In this document: piece by piece, positions 20,081 to 28,036 of the stretch | How positions within the stretch are numbered: the stretch's first letter is position 1 | Layout of the letters: every line of letters starts with the position of its first letter | Source: Robiginitalea myxolifaciens | Lineage (GTDB): Bacteria > Bacteroidota > Bacteroidia > Flavobacteriales > Flavobacteriaceae | Reading direction: 5' to 3' | DNA length: 64,000 nucleotides | Assembly (NCBI RefSeq): GCF_900115205.1 | Contig: NZ_FOYQ01000002.1 | Location: forward strand, 1,116,001 to 1,180,000 | Made by a program: the position numbers and the translations under genes | Notes under the pieces: generated by a model | Database searches by the model: none | The model's input: the letters and a program-made list of their open reading frames with translations, nothing else | Told to the model about the DNA's origin: nothing

Positions 20081-20899
20081 ATGGACCTCTCCGCACTCCC
20101 TCAAATTCGTCACGCCCAAGGCGATAATTTTTTCCTCTTATCCGGACCCTGCGCCATTGAAGGAGAGGAAATGGCCCTGCGGATTGCCGAATCCATTGTG
20201 GAAGTTACCGACAGGCTTAAAATCCCGTATGTCTTTAAAGGGAGCTTTAAAAAAGCAAACCGCAGCCGGGTAGATTCCTTTACGGGTATCGGGGACGAAA
20301 AAGCCTTGAAAATACTGCGGAAAGTATCGGAAACATTTGAGGTCCCTACCGTTACAGATATCCATGAAAATTCGGATGCCACCATGGCAGCAGAATATGT
20401 AGATGTGCTCCAGATACCTGCTTTTCTGGTTCGCCAAACCGATTTGGTGGTAGCCGCCGCCGAAACCGGGAAATGCGTTAACCTGAAGAAAGGACAGTTC
20501 ATGAGCCCGGAAAGTATGAAGCATGCTGTAAACAAGGTTACGGAAACCGGAAATGAGCAGGTGATCATTACCGATCGGGGGACCATGTTTGGCTACCAGG
20601 ACCTCATTGTCGATTTCCGCGGAGTGCCGGTGATGCGCCAATACGCTCCTGTGGTGCTGGACGTTACCCATTCCCTGCAGCAACCCAATCAGTCTTCCGG
20701 AGTAACCGGTGGCCGCCCTGAGCTTATCGGAACCATGGCCCGTGCCGGGATTGCTGCAGGGGTAGACGGACTGTTTATCGAAACGCATTTTGATCCGGCA
20801 AATGCTAAGAGTGATGGGGCCAATATGTTGCCCCTGGAGCAATTGCCAAAACTACTGGAACGCCTGACCGCGATTCGCGAAGTAATCACTGCACTTTAA
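20081..20899 (+). CDS. kdsA: 3-deoxy-8-phosphooctulonate synthase
   Basis: 272 residues, normal for KDO-8-phosphate synthase, which condenses arabinose 5-phosphate with phosphoenolpyruvate in the first committed step to the lipopolysaccharide sugar KDO. Visible motifs: FFLLSGPCAIEGEE, FKGSFKKANRSRVDSFTG, TDIHE, DVLQIPAFLVRQTDL, KKGQFMSP, DVTHSLQQPN and FIETHFDP. The Asn in the KANRS motif marks KdsA over DAHP synthase. Divergent from the small outer-membrane protein gene. High confidence. Confidence 0.96.
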   Translation: MDLSALPQIRHAQGDNFFLLSGPCAIEGEEMALRIAESIVEVTDRLKIPYVFKGSFKKANRSRVDSFTGIGDEKALKILRKVSETFEVPTVTDIHENSDATMAAEYVDVLQIPAFLVRQTDLVVAAAETGKCVNLKKGQFMSPESMKHAVNKVTETGNEQVIITDRGTMFGYQDLIVDFRGVPVMRQYAPVVLDVTHSLQQPNQSSGVTGGRPELIGTMARAGIAAGVDGLFIETHFDPANAKSDGANMLPLEQLPKLLERLTAIREVITAL

Positions 20900-20903
20900 C
20901 CGA

Positions 20904-21266
20904 TTATCGCGGTTGGTAGGGCAAGCCTTTGTATTGCTCGGCTTCCAATAACACGGCCCGTAGTAATTTCATTTCGATTTCTTCCAGGGAACGATACCGT
21001 AAGGATAACATTACTTTTCGTCCCTCACTGACCATTGCAAAACGATTTTCTTTTAGGTAGGCGGAATGCCAGAATCCCACATCGACATAATCACCTGTCT
21101 GATTGAGGAAACAAAATGGTTTTCCAGCTAAATAGTAAAAGGGAATCTTATAGCTGAAACGGAGTTCTGCTTCAGGAAGTAAGCTCTCTATAGTTGCTTG
21201 TAATTGGAGGAGGATGGAACGAAATGGTTCCGCACTATCGAGAATATATTGTTCTGCAGGATTCAT
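20904..21266 (-). CDS. DUF1801 family protein
   Basis: 120 residues, cytoplasmic. It matches the short DUF1801/YdhG-like fold: an N-terminal helical part (AEPFRSILLQLQATIESLLPEA), then ELRFSYKIPFYYLAGKPFCFLN and VDVGFWHSAYLKE and a C-terminal helix (SLEEIEMKLLRAVLLEAEQY). Such proteins resemble the iron-chaperone frataxin-like fold; the cellular role is unknown. It is convergent with kdsA, four bases apart, and co-directional with the next small gene. Confidence 0.8.
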   Translation of the reverse strand: MNPAEQYILDSAEPFRSILLQLQATIESLLPEAELRFSYKIPFYYLAGKPFCFLNQTGDYVDVGFWHSAYLKENRFAMVSEGRKVMLSLRYRSLEEIEMKLLRAVLLEAEQYKGLPYQPR

Positions 21267-21296
21267 TCCCCTATAACGAGTAAGTGCGGCCGGTGC

Positions 21297-21560
21297 CTAA
21301 CAACAATTCAGCCCGATTTCGTTCATGAAATCGCAGGAAACGCGCTGCACATAGTTCCGGGGAGTGTTTTCTGAAATGCGGATTTCCCGACGCGCCAAAT
21401 CCACATCGAACTGAAAAGCCCGGAAATCCTCATGGACCTCGGGATCAAAATAGCGCATTAAAAATCGGGTAATACGAGGGCGCAACTGGTATTCCAGTTC
21501 TATGATATGCTTCTCAATCTCAGGTCCGGGGATGCCTGCTGTGATCCAGTTGAATTTCAC
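21297..21560 (-). CDS. small conserved hypothetical protein
   Basis: 87 residues, no signal peptide or membrane segment, charged and probably soluble (HIIELEYQLRPRITRFLM, VDLARREIRISENTPRNYVQ), with a Cys-Cys pair at the very end. Family not recognised beyond looking like a flavobacterial conserved short protein. It lies 30 bases upstream of the DUF1801 gene on the same strand and may be co-transcribed with it. Confidence 0.65.
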   Translation of the reverse strand: MKFNWITAGIPGPEIEKHIIELEYQLRPRITRFLMRYFDPEVHEDFRAFQFDVDLARREIRISENTPRNYVQRVSCDFMNEIGLNCC

Positions 21561-21709
21561 CTCGCTTAATTAGAAAGCCTTTCAATATACGTTTTTTTAA
21601 TAGCTGCACAACGATTTGTTGATATCTTGATGTAACTGCTATTTGAATGAGGTTAAGTATCTTCGAATTGAGCGCGCTTGACGCATATTATCAACCAATT
21701 TCAGACCCA

Positions 21710-22819
21710 ATGAAACCGCTTATTACCATAGTTTTTTTCGTGATATTCTCCAGCGTGAAAGCTCAGCATACCCATCTGGCCATGGATTCCCTGAGCTTTC
21801 CGGACATTCCCGGTTATTCTACCCTGATTACAGATTTGCATCAGCACTCTGTGTTTTCGGATGGAAGCGTCTGGCCCGATATCCGCGTGATGGAAGCTCT
21901 TCGGGAAGGCGTTGATGTAATTTCCCTTACGGAACACCTCGAATACCAGCCACATGCAGCCGATATCCCGCATCCCGATCGAAATCGCTCCTACGATCTG
22001 GCTCTTGCCGAAGCAAAAGATCACGACCTGATGATTATACATGGTTCTGAAATAACCCGCAACGCGCCAATAGGGCATAGTAACGCCGTTTTTATTACCG
22101 ATGCCAATGAGTTGCTGGCCGAAGAAGCAACTACTTCCTTCAGTAATGCCAAAAAACAAGGTGCCTTTGTGTTTTGGAATCATCCGGCCTGGTACTGGCA
22201 ACAACCCCAGGGTAATCCTGTCCTAAGTGATTTTCAAAAAGCGCGTATTACCGCAGGAGAACTGCATGGTATTGAAGTGATCAATACCACCGACTACTCC
22301 GAAGAAGCACTGGCCCTCGCCCTGGAAAACGACCTGACTATTATGGGAACCAGTGATATCCATGGTCTGATCAGTTGGGATTATGAAGACCAGGGAAAAC
22401 ACAGACCAGTGACCCTTGTTTTTGCCGAAGCCCGTACACCTGAAGCTTTGAAGAGCGCCTTATTTGAAGGCCGTACAGTTGCCGTTTACAATGAATTATT
22501 CGTGGGGAAGGCGGAATATTTGATTCCGTTATTGCAGGCTTCAATTTCCATAATTTCCAGCCAGTATATCGAGAATACGCAAATACTTCGTGTGGAGTTA
22601 CACAATGCAAGCAGTAGTGATTTACTACTTGAAAATGCCATGGAATATAACTTCTACAGCAGTTCTCCGGTTTTTACGATTCCAGCCGGAGGCACCTATA
22701 CCCTGCAGATTAAGACGCTGGAGGAAATGGATTCCGTTACCCTGAAACTTCGTGCACTTGGAGCCTATACTGCTCCTAGAATCCACCCGGAGATTAGCTG
22801 GGAAATTACTCCCGAATAG
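21710..22819 (+). CDS. PHP-domain phosphoesterase, secreted (Sb-PDE-like)
   Basis: 369 residues from MKPLITIVFFVIFSSVKAQ, a signal peptide; an upstream ATG 21 codons away is less likely. The PHP metal ligands are visible: TDLHQHSVFSDG, LTEHLEY, IIHGSEITRN, FWNHPAWYW and GTSDIHG. This is the arrangement of the trinuclear PHP phosphatase/phosphodiesterase fold, in the version annotated as Sb-PDE family in flavobacteria. A C-terminal beta-sandwich of about 100 residues follows (LRVELHNASSSDLLLENAM). It probably hydrolyses phosphodiesters or phosphate esters in the periplasm; substrate unknown. Single gene with its own promoter region. Confidence 0.88.
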   Translation: MKPLITIVFFVIFSSVKAQHTHLAMDSLSFPDIPGYSTLITDLHQHSVFSDGSVWPDIRVMEALREGVDVISLTEHLEYQPHAADIPHPDRNRSYDLALAEAKDHDLMIIHGSEITRNAPIGHSNAVFITDANELLAEEATTSFSNAKKQGAFVFWNHPAWYWQQPQGNPVLSDFQKARITAGELHGIEVINTTDYSEEALALALENDLTIMGTSDIHGLISWDYEDQGKHRPVTLVFAEARTPEALKSALFEGRTVAVYNELFVGKAEYLIPLLQASISIISSQYIENTQILRVELHNASSSDLLLENAMEYNFYSSSPVFTIPAGGTYTLQIKTLEEMDSVTLKLRALGAYTAPRIHPEISWEITPE

Positions 22820-22838
22820 CGTGAGTTCCCCAAAAAAT

Positions 22839-22870
22839 TTTGCAAGATTGAAATATTCGTAATTACTTTG
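22839..22870 (+). promoter_or_regulatory. promoter of the membrane-protein/regulator operon
   Basis: TTTG at 22839-22842 and TTACTTTG at 22863-22870 separated by 20 bases, close to the Bacteroidota pattern TTTG-N20-TAnnTTTG with one mismatch. The -7 box overlaps the left half of the palindrome at 22864-22882, so a repressor bound there would block the polymerase. Confidence 0.5.
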
Positions 22871-22882
22871 TATTTCAAAGTA
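22864..22882. promoter_or_regulatory. palindromic operator, copy 1
   Basis: A 19-base perfect palindrome TACTTTGTATTTCAAAGTA (TACTTTG, five bases, CAAAGTA) ending eight bases before the ATG at 22890. A near-identical copy lies before the DUF4173 gene. The pair brackets the gene for a winged-helix regulator, its probable binder. Confidence 0.65.
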
Positions 22883-22889
22883 CTTTAAA

Positions 22890-23522
22890 ATGGAATCAGA
22901 AAAGTATAAAGAAGATCTCAGCGAAATCCGCCAGTTAATGAACCGCTCTTCCCGATTTCTTTCCCTGAGCGGTTTATCCGGAATCCTGGCAGGGTGTTAC
23001 GCGCTCATAGGGGCTTTTTTCGCACACCAGGCGATTAGCGAATTCAACGAAAGTCAGGGAATTGACACCATGTACGAGAATCCTGGAATCACAGACGACG
23101 CTATTGTGATCAGGCTACTCGGCATTGCTGCTGGAGTACTGATCCTCGCAGTAGCTACTGCCCTACTCCTTTCCTATCGAAAAGCACAGAGAAAGGGAGA
23201 ATCCCTATGGAGTGATACCAGTCGCAGGATGCTTGCTAATTTCCTGGTCCCGCTGATTACCGGCGGTATTTTTTGTCTCGCCTTACTGCAGTACAGTTAT
23301 GTAGCCCTTATAGCACCTGCCACCCTGATATTCTATGGCTTGAGTTGCCTCAATGCCAGTAAGTACACCCTGGGGGATATCCGGGAACTGGGTCTTGCCA
23401 ATATTATTTTGGGACTCATCGCCACACAATTTGCCGGACATGGCCTACTCTTCTGGGCCATTGGTTTCGGGGTCTTCCATATTCTCTATGGCGGTATCAT
23501 GTATTACAAATACGATAAATAA
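22890..23522 (+). CDS. membrane protein of a regulator-linked operon
   Basis: 210 residues. An N-terminal cytoplasmic segment (MESEKYKEDLSEIRQLMNRS) is followed by about six hydrophobic segments (near 24-45, 77-98, 116-134, 137-155, 166-185, 188-204). The N-terminal part resembles the conserved region before the first helix in flavobacterial proteins that accompany ArsR-type transcriptional regulators. Function unknown. The gene is followed by the regulator after eight bases, so it is almost surely co-transcribed with it. Confidence 0.8.
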   Translation: MESEKYKEDLSEIRQLMNRSSRFLSLSGLSGILAGCYALIGAFFAHQAISEFNESQGIDTMYENPGITDDAIVIRLLGIAAGVLILAVATALLLSYRKAQRKGESLWSDTSRRMLANFLVPLITGGIFCLALLQYSYVALIAPATLIFYGLSCLNASKYTLGDIRELGLANIILGLIATQFAGHGLLFWAIGFGVFHILYGGIMYYKYDK

Positions 23523-23530
23523 GAAAGGCT

Positions 23531-23842
23531 TTGGGACTCATAGATGGAATAAATAAAATTTTCGACCATCGCGTTCGGCTGGGAATCATGTCCATCCTCT
23601 TGGTGAACGCCCATGCGGATTTCACGACGCTAAAGGAAATGCTCGATGTCACCGATGGTAACCTGGCCAGTCACCTTAAGGCTTTAGAACAAGCCGGATA
23701 TATCGAGGTCGAAAAGCGGTTCATAAACAGGCGGCCAAACACGCGCTATCAGGCCAGTACGGTGGGCACAGCGGCCTTTCGCAAACACCTGGATGCCCTG
23801 GAAAACATCCTCGGGAAAGCTTCAGGAAATACACAGAAATAA
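23531..23842 (+). CDS. winged-helix transcriptional regulator (ArsR/MarR-like, DUF-type HTH_24/ HTH_20)
   Basis: 103 residues, TTG start preceded by AAGAAAGG at a suitable distance, which decides the start (no in-frame ATG fits). The body is a winged helix: FDHRVRLGIMSILLVNAHADF, recognition helix in VTDGNLASHLKALEQAGYIEV and wing KRFINRRPNTRYQASTVG. This is the short family linked to DUF4173-type membrane genes in flavobacteria. It lies between two genes that both carry the same palindrome upstream, so autoregulation and control of both neighbours is likely, by inference. Confidence 0.85.
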   Translation: MGLIDGINKIFDHRVRLGIMSILLVNAHADFTTLKEMLDVTDGNLASHLKALEQAGYIEVEKRFINRRPNTRYQASTVGTAAFRKHLDALENILGKASGNTQK

Positions 23843-23858
23843 AAAAATTTGTTTAATC

Positions 23859-23875
23859 ACTTTGTAATTCAAAGT
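23859..23875. promoter_or_regulatory. palindromic operator, copy 2
   Basis: A 17-base palindrome ACTTTGTAATTCAAAGT, differing from copy 1 at one spacer base and at its outermost base pair. Downstream of it both copies share TACTTT followed by an A-rich run. It ends 15 bases before the ATG of the DUF4173 gene. Confidence 0.65.
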
Positions 23876-23890
23876 ACTTTTAAAATTATT

Positions 23891-25285
23891 ATGAAATCAC
23901 GTTTTCTGGCACTGGGTGCCGCACTTTTGTTCAGTTTATTCTTCTACGGTCAAGAGCCAGGGCTAAATGTCCTGCTGATGAGCCTGACCACCACTATCCT
24001 GCTCTTTGTACTCGGAGGTTCTCGGCGTATTTCCCCCTGGATACTTTCCGGTTACCTGTTCTCCGGAGCCTTTTGCTTTCTATTTCCTTCACCGGGCCCG
24101 GTACTGATGCATATGTTGAGTTTTGCCATCCTATGCGGAAACTACGCCGCACCGGAAACCTCATTTTATTTGCAGGGGATAATTGGCCTGGGGAACCTCC
24201 CGACTGGAATGTTCATTGCGCTATTCACCGGGCGCAAACCCAATACCAAAGCCTCTGAAATCAACTGGAATCGCTTGGGAAGTACGCTGGGAGGAATCCT
24301 GATATCCCTGATTCTGCTGATTGTATTTGCCAGTCTCTATGCCCCTTCCAATCCACTCTTTGAGGCCCTGTTTGACGCAATAGACTTCAGTTTCGTGGAC
24401 TTTGGTTCGTTCTGGTTTACCGTGTTGGGATTGGTCCTGTTCTACAATTTCTTCCACCCGTTTAATCCCAAAATACTGGTGGATCAGGACAGCCGGCTTT
24501 CCGATGATCTGCGGTTACCCGAAAAGGAATTTGATGGTGATCGGCTAAAAGCACTGAATCGGGAAGGCCTCTGGGGCAGAATGGCCCTGGGCTCTCTGAT
24601 CGTTTTACTGCTTCTTTACCTGATCACAGATTGGATTCACCTGGGGTCTACAGGCCTCGAGACTCCGGCAATGAAATCCCAGGCCGTTCACCAGGGCGTG
24701 GACACCCTGATACTAAGCGTACTATTGGCCATGGCCATCCTGGTAATCTTCTTTAGGGGAGATTTGAATTTTATCCGCAATAACCGGATACTTAAAAAGC
24801 TGGCGTATATCTGGTTATTACTCAATGCGGTACTTCTGGCCGATACGGCTTTGAAGAATGCAATGTACATCAACGGTTCAGGTTTAACCTTTAAGCGGCT
24901 TGGAGTAATCCTGTTTTTAACGCTCGTTGGCTATGGCCTCAATAGTGTCTATCAGAAAATTAAGGGGAAGCATACCCTCATGTTCCTGATCCGTAAAAAC
25001 AGCCAGTTTTTGGTTGCCACCCTGATCTTTAGCTTGTCCCTGCCCTGGACACAAATTGTAACCGCTTATAACCTGAACTATTTGGAAAGTCCCGATACCG
25101 AATATTTAGCTTCCCTCCCCTGGTCCAATACACCGCAACTCGAACGCTTTTCCAAGTCGAATCCTCAGAAATTAAGCCCGGAACAACGCGAGCATATAGC
25201 AAATCGGACCCAGGAGTATCGCAAAGTTATGGACCGACTGGAGTGGCAATCAATAAGAGGGTATCACCTGGGATTATTCCGATAA
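23891..25285 (+). CDS. DUF4173 family polytopic membrane protein
   Basis: 464 residues from MKSRFLALGAALLF; an ATG 14 codons upstream overlaps the operator. It contains about ten hydrophobic segments over residues 5-400 and a cytoplasmic or periplasmic C-terminus. The pattern, with SYEIS-like RRISPW and the domain near GVILFLTLVGYGLNSVY, fits DUF4173, a Bacteroidota integral-membrane family of unknown function that accompanies winged-helix regulators. The gene follows the regulator by 48 bases but has its own operator copy, so it may be transcribed independently and with the upstream operon. Confidence 0.8.
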   Translation: MKSRFLALGAALLFSLFFYGQEPGLNVLLMSLTTTILLFVLGGSRRISPWILSGYLFSGAFCFLFPSPGPVLMHMLSFAILCGNYAAPETSFYLQGIIGLGNLPTGMFIALFTGRKPNTKASEINWNRLGSTLGGILISLILLIVFASLYAPSNPLFEALFDAIDFSFVDFGSFWFTVLGLVLFYNFFHPFNPKILVDQDSRLSDDLRLPEKEFDGDRLKALNREGLWGRMALGSLIVLLLLYLITDWIHLGSTGLETPAMKSQAVHQGVDTLILSVLLAMAILVIFFRGDLNFIRNNRILKKLAYIWLLLNAVLLADTALKNAMYINGSGLTFKRLGVILFLTLVGYGLNSVYQKIKGKHTLMFLIRKNSQFLVATLIFSLSLPWTQIVTAYNLNYLESPDTEYLASLPWSNTPQLERFSKSNPQKLSPEQREHIANRTQEYRKVMDRLEWQSIRGYHLGLFR

Positions 25286-25301
25286 GTGCCGGAAGCTGGA
25301 G

Positions 25302-26504
25302 CTACTTCCCGTCTACATAATCCTGCAGGTAGGTATAACGCGGGGTAAGTTTCCCCTGATGGGTCATGCGTGCCCGCTCCAGTATCCCTTCGGAATCCCC
25401 GTCAAAAAAGGCGGGGATTACGTGTTTTACAAAAGCCCCTCCAAAACCGCGGCTGGCATCCCGCGGCAATTCCGCGGGCAGGTTGTCAACAGCCATAACG
25501 GCAATCACTCCCGGGTTGCTGAAATCTGCCTCTGCTTCGAGTTGCGGATCGTAACCATAAACCGGATCGGCAATGGTCGACGGGCGAATGGTACTGGCCA
25601 CAGGTCCATTGATATCACAGGAGATATCCGCGACTACGCGGATTTTGAATTCCGGATGCCTGGCATCCTCCCGGGTAAATAGATACGGAGCGCCATCCCC
25701 GTAAAAGTGACCGGCAATGTAGAGATCGGTAACCCGGGTAAAACGGAAAAAATTGGACTTGTACTCCCCGGGGTTGGCGAAAAAATCGGCCTTGTTACCG
25801 CGAACGCCATCCTTGCGTTTGTTGTATTCCGAGGCATCGATCTGGCAAAATACCGGTTCGTCAAAATCCTTCTCCAAATAGTCCCCGACATTGACCTGCC
25901 GAAGTCCCATCCCATCCAGAATTTCACGGGAACCACTTCCTACCCGACCGCGACCAGTTAATAGCACTTTAATATTGGGCAGCTTAATTTTGCGCAATTC
26001 GGCGATTAGCGCTTCTTTATCGGGCAAAGTCTCCGCCTTGGGCAAGGCAAAAGTCCCGTATTTTAATCCATATGCACGAAATCCATTGTAAGCCCCGACA
26101 ATTCCCGCATAGCGGCCAAAGGCTACCAGGCGCGTTCCTTTTGTATTGGTGAGTACCTCATGGTCGTACAATTCAATTTTCTTCTCCAAAATGGCCCGAA
26201 GGAGTTCCCGGTTATAGGGTTGCTTCTTTATGGTATGGGAAAAGAAAAAGTACTTCTTTCCGGGGATTAAGGCATGAATGGGAACTTCCTTGACGCCGAG
26301 TAAAACATCACAATCTCCCAGATCGGTCTGAAGTGGAATTTGAGCATCTTCATACTCCTGATCCGTAAATACGCGAATGGGCGAAGGCTCAACTGCAATT
26401 TCAGCATCCGGATAGTGTTCCAGGACATATTGGCAGGCTTTCGGGGACAAAACCACCCTGTGGTCAGGGGGAGTCTTGCGTTCACGGATCAATCCTATCT
26501 TCAT
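25302..26504 (-). CDS. NAD(P)-dependent oxidoreductase, saccharopine dehydrogenase/alanine dehydrogenase-like
   Basis: 400 residues from MKIGLIRERKTPPDHRVVLSP, the N-terminus of the alanine dehydrogenase/PNT fold. An ATG 30 codons upstream is rejected because the promoter lies in between. It has an AlaDh_PNT N-domain (FFFSHTIKKQPYNRELL) and a Rossmann part with the dinucleotide loop VLLTGRGRVGSGSREILDGM. Such LYS1-type NAD-dependent enzymes make or cleave saccharopine in lysine metabolism; for this flavobacterial copy the substrate is not proven. It has a clean promoter upstream and is convergent with the DUF4173 gene across 16 bases. Confidence 0.85.
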   Translation of the reverse strand: MKIGLIRERKTPPDHRVVLSPKACQYVLEHYPDAEIAVEPSPIRVFTDQEYEDAQIPLQTDLGDCDVLLGVKEVPIHALIPGKKYFFFSHTIKKQPYNRELLRAILEKKIELYDHEVLTNTKGTRLVAFGRYAGIVGAYNGFRAYGLKYGTFALPKAETLPDKEALIAELRKIKLPNIKVLLTGRGRVGSGSREILDGMGLRQVNVGDYLEKDFDEPVFCQIDASEYNKRKDGVRGNKADFFANPGEYKSNFFRFTRVTDLYIAGHFYGDGAPYLFTREDARHPEFKIRVVADISCDINGPVASTIRPSTIADPVYGYDPQLEAEADFSNPGVIAVMAVDNLPAELPRDASRGFGGAFVKHVIPAFFDGDSEGILERARMTHQGKLTPRYTYLQDYVDGK

Positions 26505-26526
26505 GGGGTTTGGTATGGAATTTGCG

Positions 26527-26558
26527 CAAAAATAAGTGGAATCGCGAGGGTACGCAAA
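26527..26558 (-). promoter_or_regulatory. promoter of the saccharopine-dehydrogenase-like gene
   Basis: On the minus strand TTTG, a 20-base spacer, then TATTTTTG: a perfect match to the Bacteroidota consensus TTTG-N20-TAnnTTTG. The -7 box ends 23 bases before the start codon. Confidence 0.7.
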
Positions 26559-26604
26559 CGTTTGAATGTGCGAGCCAGTGGGGTGACTTCCCATTCGATT
26601 TGTG

Positions 26605-26612
26605 TACCTTTG
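26605..26612 (+). promoter_or_regulatory. -7 element of the tmRNA promoter
   Basis: TACCTTTG, a perfect TAnnTTTG, 14 bases before the mature tmRNA 5' end. Transcription would begin near 26619, leaving a short 5' trailer for RNase P to remove. Confidence 0.6.
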
Positions 26613-26625
26613 CCTTCCGCTTTAC

Positions 26626-27025
26626 GGGGCCGACTGGTTTTGACAGCGAGACCAATGGTCATGTAAGCATGCCGAGCGCTGGACTATAGCTCGTAAATCT
26701 CATGGATCCGCCCTTTTTAAATGGCGAGTCTAACTACGCTTTAGCAGCCTAATAAGACTGAATTACAGTAAGTCTTTGGCCTAGTACCGCAAGGCGGTAA
26801 TGCTGAATGTCCCCGGGTAGCCCTTGTTGACGGCGACCCTTTCGGGGGCACCATAAAAGTCAACATCGTGCGGCTACGGCTTCGGTAGCCGCATCAAACT
26901 AAAGAAGCTAAGCGTGTAATGGGCTGTTCCGGGTCAGTTACACGTCGACAATCAATCCGGAAATAAGCATGTAGAAAGCCTGATTATTGCTTGTTTGGAC
27001 GAGGGTTCGAATCCCTCCGGCTCCA
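26626..27025 (+). ncRNA. ssrA: transfer-messenger RNA (tmRNA)
   Basis: A 400-base RNA that frees stalled ribosomes and tags the unfinished peptide. The 5' end GGGGCCGACTGGTTTTGACA and the 3' end GGACGAGGGTTCGAATCCCT then CCGGCTCC form the acceptor stem (seven pairs, one G-U) and the T arm. A single discriminator A follows; CCA is not encoded. The tag reading frame is at 26723-26752, resume codon GGC, and encodes GESNYALAA followed by tandem stops TAATAA, while most Bacteroidota have GENNYALAA. Its 3' half is the classic integration target for islands; the unusual operon lies just beyond. Convergent with that operon. Confidence 0.95.
26723..26752 (+). other. tmRNA proteolysis-tag reading frame
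   Basis: GGC GAG TCT AAC TAC GCT TTA GCA GCC then TAA: the tag GESNYALAA ending in the ALAA degron recognised by ClpXP-type proteases, with a second TAA-like stop (TAATAA) behind it. Confidence 0.9.
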
Positions 27026-27035
27026 CGATCAAGCG

Positions 27036-27072
27036 CAAACCCCGCCGGGAATCCGGCGGGGTTTTGTGTTTG
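27036..27072 (+). terminator. tmRNA terminator
   Basis: Stem AAACCCCGCCGG / CCGGCGGGGTTTT with a short GAAT loop and a T-rich tail TTTTGTGTTT, eleven bases after the mature 3' end of tmRNA. Its tail GGTTTTGTGTTTG (27060-27072) is the inverted partner of CAAACACAAAACC at 27111-27123. Confidence 0.85.
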
Positions 27073-27256
27073 TAACTTGTGAGTCTGTGCTTGCACAAGC
27101 GAGCAAGGAGCAAACACAAAACCGCCTTGCTAAAGGCAAGGCTGGGTTTGCACTTGCAGGACGGGAGCTCAAGGGATCACCGAGCAATAGCGAGGTAATC
27201 CCCCGTTATAACGGTGAAAATCTCACACCAGCCCGCCATCTCGCTCCTTCACTCCA
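27073..27256. other. spacer between tmRNA and the operon
   Basis: Besides the two facing terminators it contains GCTTG CA CAAGC (27089-27100), a small hairpin, in the middle of the 13-base inverted repeat. The rest (27150-27256) has no gene, no tRNA and no clear copy of the tmRNA 3' end. No coding sequence is supported. Confidence 0.5.
27119..27149 (-). terminator. terminator of the seven-gene operon
   Basis: Read on the minus strand: AAACCCAGCCTTGC, loop CTTTA, GCAAGGCGGTTT and then tail TTGTGTTTG. The stem is long with one bulged base. It lies 108 bases beyond the last gene of the operon at 27257. Confidence 0.7.
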
Positions 27257-28024
27257 CTATTTAATTGGATCAAAATGCTTTTTCTTGAACATGAAGAAGA
27301 AGCTTCCAATAAAAAGGGAAATACCTCCAACCAAAGCCAAAATAACTCCTATTTGAGGATCCTGTCGAACCCTCACATTGTTTTTCAGATTATATAAGTT
27401 AAGATCACTCCTCGACAGTCCATCTAAAACCTCCAGGCTAAATAGTATTACCACTACTCCGGAAATAAGTATTAGAACTGCCAACCACCCATTGGTGAAG
27501 AACTTTTTGGAGACTATACCGCCTATCGCACCGACGATACCAGCAAGCAAGCTCAATATTCCCTGGGAGAGTTCCAAGCCATTTACAGAAGTGGCATAAC
27601 GTCCCGCATCTCCCATATTAACCGAAACATCAACCCATGGAGCCAATACGCTAATGAGTACCAGACCCGCACCTATCCAAATAAGAATATTTCTTTTGTT
27701 GACCATTTTCCTTTTTTCAGGCGGTACTACTTTTTGTTCAGCAGTTTGCTTAGGTTTCTGCGCTTTCTCAACTTTAGTTGGTGGCTTATTCTCAATCGCG
27801 TCCGTGACAGGCTTTTTTTCCATACCTGAATCCGTTGCAGGAATCAATTCCAGAATGTCATCCCCACTGACCTGAGCAACTTTTTTGACAACAGTTAATT
27901 CGTGAATTATATCGCTGAACATTTCTTCGTCCAGATCAAACTCCCGTTTAAGCGCTCGAAAAGAAATCCTTCCTTCCGCTGTAAGAAGTCCAATTACTTT
28001 GTTTAGCAAATCATAGAAAGCCAT
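27257..28024 (-). CDS. cyclase-type winged-helix N-domain fused to four TM helices
   Basis: 255 residues. Residues 1-62 (FYDLLNKVIGLLTAEGRISF then RALKREFDLDEEMFSDIIHE) closely match the small helix-turn-helix-like N-domain that precedes adenylate cyclase and AAA-ATPase/TPR modules in many bacteria. A Lys/Pro/Glu-rich linker (63-107) leads to four predicted TM helices (about 112-130, 154-172, 180-199, 225-246), with a short basic tail. No cyclase is attached, so the sensor or adaptor N-domain now sits on a membrane unit. Last gene of the operon, 12 bases after the YLATT-like gene. Possible role: membrane effector or sensor; inference only. Confidence 0.75.
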   Translation of the reverse strand: MAFYDLLNKVIGLLTAEGRISFRALKREFDLDEEMFSDIIHELTVVKKVAQVSGDDILELIPATDSGMEKKPVTDAIENKPPTKVEKAQKPKQTAEQKVVPPEKRKMVNKRNILIWIGAGLVLISVLAPWVDVSVNMGDAGRYATSVNGLELSQGILSLLAGIVGAIGGIVSKKFFTNGWLAVLILISGVVVILFSLEVLDGLSRSDLNLYNLKNNVRVRQDPQIGVILALVGGISLFIGSFFFMFKKKHFDPIK

Positions 28025-28036
28025 AACTCAATGTTT

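Noticed and set aside
20138-20842. Long minus-strand frame
   Set aside because: Antisense of kdsA, whose motifs are unambiguous.
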